This document shows positions 35,752 through 41,618 of a stretch of 41,618 nt of DNA, one piece after another; positions within the stretch are counted from its first letter, which is position 1; each line of letters begins with the position of its first letter. The translations under genes and the position numbers were made by a program. The DNA is from Pseudomonas endophytica (GTDB lineage Bacteria; Pseudomonadota; Gammaproteobacteria; Pseudomonadales; Pseudomonadaceae): the NCBI RefSeq assembly GCF_001411475.1, contig NZ_LLWH01000163.1, positions 1-41,618 of the forward strand, read 5' to 3'. The notes under the pieces were generated by a model. The model was not told the DNA's origin and ran no database searches. It saw only the letters and a list, made by a program, of their open reading frames with translations.

Positions 35752-36743
35752 GCGAAAGCTCCTGTGCCAAGTGTCGAGAGATTACGCATGATGGCCTGCT
35801 GTCCCAACGGGATCTTGTACGCGTTGTGCGCATAAGGTTTAGCACCTTGCAGCGCTATGGCGGCTGCCTTGGCGAAGTTCTCCTCAGTAGCCATTGCTCC
35901 ACGCAATGCACGCTCCGCTTCGAGCGCACGCCAGGGCTTGGTCCCCACGCCGCCCATTGCAATACGGGCTTCGCGGATGACTTGGCCGTCCATCACCAGG
36001 ATCACGGCACTGGACGCCAGAGCGAACTGGTATGACGCGCGATCACGCAGCTTCAGATAGGCAGATTTATTGTTCGGCAAAGGCGCGTTGAGCGTGACAT
36101 GGGTGATCAACTCATTGGGCTCAAGCGCATGCTCTTTCCAAGGCGTGTTGCCCGGCAGCAAATGGAAGTCCAGGAAGTTGATCTCACGCTTGCCAGCCGG
36201 GCCTTGCACTTGGACGGTAGCGCCAATCACCGCCATGGCTACGCACATGTCAGATGGGTGGGTGGCGATGCATTGATCGCTGGTTCCCAACACTGCATGC
36301 ACGCTACGGTTGTGACCCCCCATTGCCGCGCAGCCTGAACCTGGCACTCGCTTGTTGCAGGCCGAAACACCGTCACGGAAATAGTTGCAGCGCACTCGCT
36401 GCATGACATTGCCGCCCGTGGTCGCCTTGTTACGCAGTTGGGTGGTTGCGCCTGATAAAAGCGCTTGGGAAAGGACCGCATAGTCGCTTTTGATACGCGG
36501 ATGATGCGCCAGTTCAGTGTTAGTGACCATGGCGCCGATACGGGTTCGGCCATCGCTCAAGATCTCGATCTGGTCAAGATCCAGGGTATGCACATCAATC
36601 ACCCGGTCAGGCTGCATGATGTCGATCTTGACCAAGTCCAATAGGGTCGTCCCCCCTGCAAGAAAAGCCGTCGCTTCGGTGCGAGCATGGGTGGCGATAG
36701 CCTGTTCGGGGCTGGTGGCGCGGGTATATTCCAAGGCTCTCAT
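35748..36743 (-). CDS. paoB: Aldehyde oxidoreductase FAD subunit PaoB-like
   Basis: A 331-residue FAD-binding subunit of the CO-dehydrogenase flavoprotein family: FLAGGTTLLDLVKIDIMQPD and TTGGNVMQRVRCNYFRDG. The cysteines in RCNYFRDGVSACNKRVPGSGC match the unusual [4Fe-4S] cluster site known from E. coli PaoB, which most xanthine dehydrogenase FAD subunits lack. It passes electrons between PaoC and PaoA. It overlaps paoA by a base and paoC by four bases, so the three are translationally coupled. Confidence 0.92.
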   Translation of the reverse strand: MRALEYTRATSPEQAIATHARTEATAFLAGGTTLLDLVKIDIMQPDRVIDVHTLDLDQIEILSDGRTRIGAMVTNTELAHHPRIKSDYAVLSQALLSGATTQLRNKATTGGNVMQRVRCNYFRDGVSACNKRVPGSGCAAMGGHNRSVHAVLGTSDQCIATHPSDMCVAMAVIGATVQVQGPAGKREINFLDFHLLPGNTPWKEHALEPNELITHVTLNAPLPNNKSAYLKLRDRASYQFALASSAVILVMDGQVIREARIAMGGVGTKPWRALEAERALRGAMATEENFAKAAAIALQGAKPYAHNAYKIPLGQQAIMRNLSTLGTGAFA

Positions 36744-37429
36744 CAGCTGGCTCCTTGTACTTTGCTACGGGCATCCTGCACAGCGGCCAGGATGTTTTTG
36801 TAGGCACCACAGCGGCAGATATTGCCACTCATGGCTTCACGCACACTGTCATCGTCGGCGCCGATGTTCGGGTCCTTGATAATGGCCGCAGCGGTCATCA
36901 TTTGGCCCGACGTGCAGTAACCGCACTGGAACGCATCGTGAGCCCAAAACGCTTCCTGAATGGGGTGCAGTTGGCCGTTGTGTTCCAAGCCTTCGATGGT
37001 GGTGATCTCGTCACCTTGGTGCATTGCCGCCAAAGAAAGACAGCTATTCACTGGCAGGCCGTTGATATGCAATGTACAAGCGCCGCACTGCCCGTGATCG
37101 CAGCCCTTTTTGGTGCCGGTCAACTTCAAGCGATCTCGCAAGACATCCAGCAGTACTGCGTTGCCAGGAACATTGAGCGTATGGGCCTGCCCGTTAACCT
37201 TCAAATTGATCCGCTGTTCCCCTTTCGCCAGCGGCTTTTCGCTGTCATCAATTGGGGTAGCCCGCTGTGCCGCCTGAGCCCATACAGGCGACGTTGCAGC
37301 GGCCATACCAGAGATGCCAACAGTGCGCAGGAAGCTGCGACGCGAGGGGGTGGCTAACTCCTTGAACAATTGGCCAGGGCTATCTGGTTCGAGGCTATTT
37401 TTTTCGGTCGGTTCGGTCGGTTCGGTCAT
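36743..37429 (-). CDS. paoA: Aldehyde oxidoreductase 2Fe-2S subunit PaoA-like, Tat-exported
   Basis: A 228-residue iron-sulphur subunit. A twin-arginine signal ([23 protein letters not shown] cut at its key residues) lies at about residues 28-50. The first cluster is bound by [22 protein letters not shown], the second by [10 protein letters not shown] and [11 protein letters not shown]. It carries electrons from PaoB onwards and takes the folded heterotrimer to the periplasm. The ATG at 37429 has AGGATC about 8 bases upstream; the in-frame ATG at 37444 is less likely. An AraC regulator lies upstream in the same orientation. Confidence 0.93.
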   Translation of the reverse strand: MTEPTEPTEKNSLEPDSPGQLFKELATPSRRSFLRTVGISGMAAATSPVWAQAAQRATPIDDSEKPLAKGEQRINLKVNGQAHTLNVPGNAVLLDVLRDRLKLTGTKKGCDHGQCGACTLHINGLPVNSCLSLAAMHQGDEITTIEGLEHNGQLHPIQEAFWAHDAFQCGYCTSGQMMTAAAIIKDPNIGADDDSVREAMSGNICRCGAYKNILAAVQDARSKVQGAS

Positions 37430-37580
37430 TGTCAGGATCCTCATTGGCTTTTATGGTTCAGGTCACGGTGCTGACACCCATATGACGGTTATCCAGGAAG
37501 ATACCCTTGGCCGGTTCCGCCTATTTTTAGCTGCCAACGTGCAATGGTGTGCGACCAGTCGTGGCCGTCAGCCCATTGCT

Positions 37581-38489
37581 TTATTGGAAACGCATTCTTT
37601 TGATGTCACGTTGCGGTGGCTCTCCGAAGAGGCGGCTGTATTCACGACTGAATTGGGATGAGCTTTCATATCCCACCAGCCCCCCGGCACTGCTGGCATC
37701 AACGTTTTCGCTGAGCATCAGATGCCGGGCGGTTTGAAGACGCAGTTGCTTCTGGTATTGCAGCGGGCTCATGCCTGTTACTGCGCGAAAGTGCTGGCGA
37801 AATGTGGAGGGACTCATGTGCGCCGTTGCCGCCAGATCATCCATGCGCAACGCTTGGCAAAAATTGAGCTTAAGCCAAGCAACGGATTTGGCGATGTGCT
37901 GACTCGGCGAGCCAGCGCTGATCACGTGCAGCATTTGTGGGCCGTGTGCGCCATGGAGCAACCTGATGATGATCTCTTCTTTGATCAGCGGAGCAATCGT
38001 GCTGATCAGTTCGGGCTCGTTGAGTAGAGCCACCAGGCGTTCGAGAGCATCCAGCACACCCGCGTCAAGATCCTTTACGGTGAGAGGACGGAACGCGCCA
38101 TCCTTGATGCGTTGCGACAATTGAAGCCGTTCGGCAATTTGCACGACAGTCGTGGTATCAAAAGTCAGCATCATGCCGAGAAACGGCAGGGAGGCACTGG
38201 CTTCGATCACATTGGATATAACGGGCAAGTCAACGCTGGTGACCATGGATTGGCCGGGGGAATAAGTCATCACCTCGCCCCCGACGACGACCTGCTTACG
38301 TCCTTGAAGCGTCAGCCCGATACCCAAGCCGTAGATGCAGTGCAGCGGCATGGTCAGCTTATGGCGTCGGTGCAGACTTAGGCCCGAAATGGCCGTATCC
38401 ATGTCTCCATCATTACGCAGCACGAGGCCAACAGCGCTAGCGAGTCGATGGGTATCGTTGACGGAAGAATGATTGGAAGCGCTTGGCAT
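37581..38489 (-). CDS. AraC-family transcriptional regulator
   Basis: A 302-residue regulator: an N-terminal AraC_N effector domain (about 20-180, including LHCIYGLGIGLTLQGRKQVVVGGEVMTY cut to its core) and a C-terminal double helix-turn-helix (about 205-300: LDDLAATAHMSPSTFRQHFR-type first helix pair and the signature SSQFSREYSRLFGEPP). The ATG at 38489 with AGAGAGAAG just upstream is preferred over the longer frame to 38546. It lies 150 bases upstream of paoA on the same strand and probably controls the aldehyde oxidoreductase and reductase genes (inference from position). Confidence 0.9.
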   Translation of the reverse strand: MPSASNHSSVNDTHRLASAVGLVLRNDGDMDTAISGLSLHRRHKLTMPLHCIYGLGIGLTLQGRKQVVVGGEVMTYSPGQSMVTSVDLPVISNVIEASASLPFLGMMLTFDTTTVVQIAERLQLSQRIKDGAFRPLTVKDLDAGVLDALERLVALLNEPELISTIAPLIKEEIIIRLLHGAHGPQMLHVISAGSPSQHIAKSVAWLKLNFCQALRMDDLAATAHMSPSTFRQHFRAVTGMSPLQYQKQLRLQTARHLMLSENVDASSAGGLVGYESSSQFSREYSRLFGEPPQRDIKRMRFQ

Positions 38490-38511
38490 GGGCTTCTCTC
38501 TTGAGAGGGCT

Positions 38512-38682
38512 TTAAAGTAAGTCACGCGCAATCCAATTGCTGACACGGACGATATCGGACATCACCGCTAGAGCAATTTCTGACGGAGTTTTACTCCCAA
38601 GGTTCAACTCTATCGGGGCGCGAATCCGGGAAAGCGAACGCTCAGACAGCCCGCCGATGCTGCTGACTCTCTCTAGGCGCCT
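38512..38682 (-). pseudogene. XdhC/PaoD-family C-terminal fragment
   Basis: On the minus strand the frame ending at 38512 reads RLERVSSIGGLSERSLSRIR, then APIELNLGSKTPSEIALAVM and SDIVRVSNW. This is the characteristic C-terminus of XdhC/CoxI-type molybdoenzyme maturation proteins, to which PaoD belongs. An in-frame stop lies directly upstream of it, and the Rossmann and cysteine-containing N-terminal parts are absent. It ends just before the AraC gene on the same strand. Confidence 0.78.
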
Positions 38683-38944
38683 TCACTGGTACGCCGCGAC
38701 CCCATGGCGCCGATTTAAAAAGCGGATGTGCGCAAAACTCTGCCTCCGGGGACAAGCCTTACACCAAAAGCCTCTGCGCCGCGCCGATTAGGATGAAGAC
38801 ATTAACGCCTGCAACGCCAAGAGTATGGCGCGTCATGTTAGCTAGCACTTGCCCAATCGAAGCGCGTTATTGCCTATTCCAAGTGTTAAGAGCGTGGAAA
38901 AGTGACTCGTAACTGACTATTACAGGCAAAAATGTAGTCCGTAG
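38683..38944. other. Intergenic region between gene fragments
   Basis: No gene or fragment was recognised in this 260-base stretch. It separates two truncated gene tails that point in opposite directions, so a rearrangement junction probably lies within it. Confidence 0.4.
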
Positions 38945-39091
38945 TTGGCTGCGTTGGTCGATCGTGGCCTGATTAAGCCGCACATTGACGGGCATTATGA
39001 CTTTACCGCTGCCGGGGTAAGTGCCGCCCACGCGCGCCTCGAGTCAGGCCGCGCAGTCGGCAAGGTCATAATTGAACGACAAAACGGCTGA
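38945..39091 (+). pseudogene. C-terminal fragment of a quinone oxidoreductase-type MDR
   Basis: The frame LAALVDRGLIKPHIDGHYDF, TAAGVSAAHARLESGRAVGK, VIIERQNG ending with TGA at 39089-39091 is the standard C-terminal end of zinc-free medium-chain dehydrogenases (LIxxGxLKPxID...AHxxLESGxAxGKVV). An in-frame stop (TAG) precedes it and the nucleotide-binding domain is absent. It is a 5'-truncated remnant, not part of mexS, whose gene is intact 10 kb away. Confidence 0.75.
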
Positions 39092-39106
39092 CACCTATAA
39101 AGAGAC

Positions 39107-39131
39107 AATGCCAGGGTAATCAGGCCCTGGC
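39107..39131. terminator. Hairpin after lhr
   Basis: GCCAGGG and CCCTGGC are perfect arms around a short loop, between the 3' ends of the MDR fragment and lhr. No strong T-run follows on the minus strand, so the call as an intrinsic terminator is moderate. Confidence 0.5.
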
Positions 39132-39138
39132 CCATGTT

Positions 39139-41618
39139 TCACGCATACCAAGTCAGCCCCTTGGGTGCGCTAGCAAAGCCAACCTGCCGCAACGCGGGGT
39201 AAAGAGGGCTTCTGAAAGCCGTCTGGTCGTTAACCTGCTCCAGCGTAAAGGATGCATGCCTTGCACGTTTGAGGGCCACTGCAAGGGCCGTCAAACCTGC
39301 CACAAGCGGCTCGGCCATAGTCTCAACCTCTGGATCTGCGTAGCAAAGCAGGCGACGCCCACCCTGAACGAGGTAGAACATCAGACGCCCATCAACCAGC
39401 ACAACGATTGACCCGGCTCGGCGGGTAAGACGTAGGTTTGATGGGTGAGCCGGCCACGACAGGAAGGTCCCGAAGGGATTGGCAGGGTCGGCAGCCGAAA
39501 GCGCTACTGCCACGGGTTTGGCAGCCGGCAAACTGGCAAGTTCACGCAGTCGATCAATGCACGTACGCTCGGCAAATTGCGCAGCACCCAATCCTTCAAT
39601 GAAGCGACCGCGCAGCACCTTGCCCGCGTCTTCCATGCTACGCAACACCACTCTCAGGGCCGCAAAGCCGCCCGGGACATTCTCGGCGACAGCAGCGCTG
39701 CGAGTCACCACGCCATACCGATCGACAAGCGCCTCGACCAGCGCGAATGCGCGCGCGGTGTCATTCAGAGGCTCGTGGTGCAGCAGTGACCAACGTCCAG
39801 CGAGGGTCGGATCGCTCAATGACCAGACAGCACCCAATGAGGCGGTAGCCAAGGCCGTGTGTTCATCGGATCGTAGACTGTTAAAGCTTCGGCGGCGTCG
39901 AGAAGTTGGAGCGGCACGAGGCCGTCGCGCCGGGGCCGCGCCATAGTACGCTCGCAAGGGGGACCACGTGTCAGTGGTGACATAGCCATGCCAAGCAAGA
40001 TTCCAGAGTGCGGCATGGATATCCGAGGGTGCGTAAGGCTGTTGTTCTGCTTGCGTACCATGTGGCGTCAGCGCGGCAAATTGCCGTGCAAAATAAGCCC
40101 CGCCACCGGCCAGTCTGTCGAGGATTTCCTGTTGCAAGGGAGATAGGTTTGCCGCCGCCTCGGTGTCAGGCAAGGGCAACAGTGTTTCAGCTGCAAATGC
40201 CTGAAGATGCAGGGCCACCAGCCCGTCATCCTCGCCAAGACGCCCATGACCGGACCACACTACCGTGCCGGAGGCGATCAGTTCGTCGAGCATACCCGGC
40301 GTGTAATCTTGGACGCGTGCAGAAAGGATCTGACTTTCCCATAAGGACGCAGGCAGTGGTAGCCCAGCTAGCTGCTCGATGACGCGAGTCACGCCCTCGA
40401 CCCCCACCAACGTACCTCCGGCTTTTTGCGTCGCAACAGCGGCTTTGCCCGCACTCTCGGGCACTAAGCATTGACGCTCTAGTAGCAAGCGCACATAGGC
40501 CTCCTGCGCAACGGCGAGTGTGGCCTCGCGAGCAGCCTCAAGCGAGCGTAGACGCAAGCGTTTGAACACCTCTTCGCCAACCCACTCGCGTCGCGCCAAC
40601 TCAGCGCCGACATGAGGCTTGAGCGACTGCACTGCCGCTCGGGGGCCGATACCGAAGTTGCCTTTAAGGAGTTTCCCTTGCTCGCGCAAGCGTTCTAACG
40701 CGTCTTCCGCTACCGCAATGCCAAGGCCGAATCGGCTTGCCAGCGCTTCAGTACTGAAAGGGCCATGGGTACGCGCATACCGCGCGATCAAGTCGCTGAG
40801 AGGTGTTGGCGCCCGCCCGAGGAACACGCTGGGAAGATTGCCAGGCAGCGGGACGCCGAGTGCATCGCGCAGCCGGGCAGCATCTTCGACGCCAGCCCAG
40901 TACTTGCTACCGGCGAGGGTCACCCTGATCGTGCGCCCTGCTCGCTCGAGGTCAACGAGGTACGCCGCCGCCTGCTCTCCTTCGCTAAGACGGCGAGCGA
41001 CGTCCTCTGTCGTCAAAGGCCCTAGCAGGCGCAGAAGATCTGCCGCACCCTCAAGGCCCTTGGCCTGATGGCTGGGTGTGAGCCGTTGCAATTCGTGCCC
41101 GACGCGCTCGACCACGACCGGGTCGAGCAACTCCCCCATATCAACTTGGCCGATTAAATCGCCGAGCAATCCACTGTCCAATGAAAGAACTGACGTGCGC
41201 CGCTCGGCCAACGGCGCATCCATTTCGTACATGAACTGCGCCACGTATCCAAATAATAGATTGGCTGCAAAAGGCGACGGCACCTCTGTAGTGATCTCGG
41301 CAATTTGCACTGCACCGTCCTGAAGCCGCTGCATCAACACATCTAGAGCCGCAAGATCGTAGACATCTTGCAGGCACTCGCGCGCGGTTTCGATAAGGAT
41401 GGGGAAGTCGGGATGGTCCTGCGCGATTTGCAGCAGTTGGCCTGCGCGCAAGCGTTGCTGCCATAGCGGGGAGCGGCGCCCTGGCATCCGTCGGGGCAGG
41501 AACAGTGCACGCGCAGCGCACTCGCGGAATCTTGCAGCGAACAATGCGGAGCCAGCCACCGCGTCGGTGACGGTTTTGCGTAAGGATTGCGGATCATAAA
41601 TGAACAGTTCTACACCCG
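39139..41618 (-). CDS. lhr: ATP-dependent helicase Lhr, C-terminal part
   Basis: The frame is open from the right edge to the stop at 39139, about 826 codons. Visible residues near the edge (VELFIYDPQSLRKTVTDAVA, then SALFAARFRECAARALFLPR and PGRRSPLWQQRLRAGQLL) follow the large Lhr family just after the helicase core; the rest is the Lhr winged-helix/beta-barrel and long C-terminal region (GPFSTEALASRFGLG; GGGAYFARQFAAL; SPLRAYYGAAPARRPRA). Lhr is a 3' to 5' single-strand translocase and helicase, recently linked to crosslink and oxidative damage repair and to uracil-DNA glycosylase partners in some bacteria. The helicase motifs lie outside the window. Full Lhr is about 1,400-1,500 residues, so somewhat more than half is seen. 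Confidence 0.9.
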   Translation of the reverse strand, partial: GVELFIYDPQSLRKTVTDAVAGSALFAARFRECAARALFLPRRMPGRRSPLWQQRLRAGQLLQIAQDHPDFPILIETARECLQDVYDLAALDVLMQRLQDGAVQIAEITTEVPSPFAANLLFGYVAQFMYEMDAPLAERRTSVLSLDSGLLGDLIGQVDMGELLDPVVVERVGHELQRLTPSHQAKGLEGAADLLRLLGPLTTEDVARRLSEGEQAAAYLVDLERAGRTIRVTLAGSKYWAGVEDAARLRDALGVPLPGNLPSVFLGRAPTPLSDLIARYARTHGPFSTEALASRFGLGIAVAEDALERLREQGKLLKGNFGIGPRAAVQSLKPHVGAELARREWVGEEVFKRLRLRSLEAAREATLAVAQEAYVRLLLERQCLVPESAGKAAVATQKAGGTLVGVEGVTRVIEQLAGLPLPASLWESQILSARVQDYTPGMLDELIASGTVVWSGHGRLGEDDGLVALHLQAFAAETLLPLPDTEAAANLSPLQQEILDRLAGGGAYFARQFAALTPHGTQAEQQPYAPSDIHAALWNLAWHGYVTTDTWSPLRAYYGAAPARRPRAAPTSRRRRSFNSLRSDEHTALATASLGAVWSLSDPTLAGRWSLLHHEPLNDTARAFALVEALVDRYGVVTRSAAVAENVPGGFAALRVVLRSMEDAGKVLRGRFIEGLGAAQFAERTCIDRLRELASLPAAKPVAVALSAADPANPFGTFLSWPAHPSNLRLTRRAGSIVVLVDGRLMFYLVQGGRRLLCYADPEVETMAEPLVAGLTALAVALKRARHASFTLEQVNDQTAFRSPLYPALRQVGFASAPKGLTWYA

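Noticed and set aside
36755..37357. 200-codon plus-strand frame
   Set aside because: It is antisense to paoA, which has both iron-sulphur cluster motifs.

Overview
The window looks like a chromosomal segment of a Pseudomonas species, probably of the P. fluorescens/P. fragi side of the genus. The reasons are a MexT-type LysR regulator almost letter for letter like the Pseudomonas family as I remember it, an mtlD protein of the P. fluorescens mannitol 2-dehydrogenase type, a B12 locus organised as cobW-cobN-chlI/chlD behind a cobalamin riboswitch, and a TcC-type Rhs toxin component. No rRNA, tRNA, CRISPR array or complete insertion sequence was seen. All assignments are from reading the sequence; no database search was run.

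Layout. 1-1681 (-): the N-terminal and core part of a TccC-like Rhs protein, cut by the left edge just inside the conserved core, so its toxin tail is outside. 2028-3109 (+): PnuC-type transporter plus a NadR-like kinase, a nicotinamide riboside salvage pair. 3110-5500: a sigma-54 enhancer-binding regulator (VpsR-like), with a good -24/-12 promoter and a 52-codon ORF at its 3' side, and an Anr/Fnr palindrome before a small conserved-looking protein. 5503-12383 (-): cobalamin riboswitch, cobW, cobN and a chlI/chlD gene whose two halves are joined by a textbook -1 frameshift signal. 12573-15847: glycosyltransferase and an OafA-type acyltransferase, convergent. 15963-16724 (-): cobF. 16965-19453 (+): mtlD and mtlZ without the rest of the mannitol operon. 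19744-21798 (+): an orphan histidine kinase and a small parvulin. 21816-25720 (-): FAN1-like VRR-NUC nuclease translationally coupled to a nuclease-helicase of the XPD/DinG type. 25904-27343 (-): a 479-residue protein I do not recognise.

27664-38489 is a redox/electrophile region: divergent mexS-mexT, but with no mexEF-oprN behind mexT; instead a short-chain dehydrogenase remnant, a Tat-signal flavodoxin-fold reductase broken by a frameshift, an aldo/keto reductase, an old yellow enzyme, a periplasmic aldehyde oxidoreductase operon (paoABC) and an AraC regulator. Two gene tails (XdhC/PaoD-like and quinone-oxidoreductase-like) in 38512-39091 show that this area has been rearranged. The right edge holds the C-terminal part of an Lhr helicase.

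Functionally, the B12 genes form one riboswitch-controlled unit for cobalt insertion. The frameshift would let one gene supply both the small (AAA+) and medium (AAA+ plus VWA) chelatase subunits. The most interesting items are this frameshift signal, the sigma-54 promoter/short ORF beside the VpsR-like regulator, the unrecognised 479-residue protein, and the mexST locus that has lost or never had its efflux operon.
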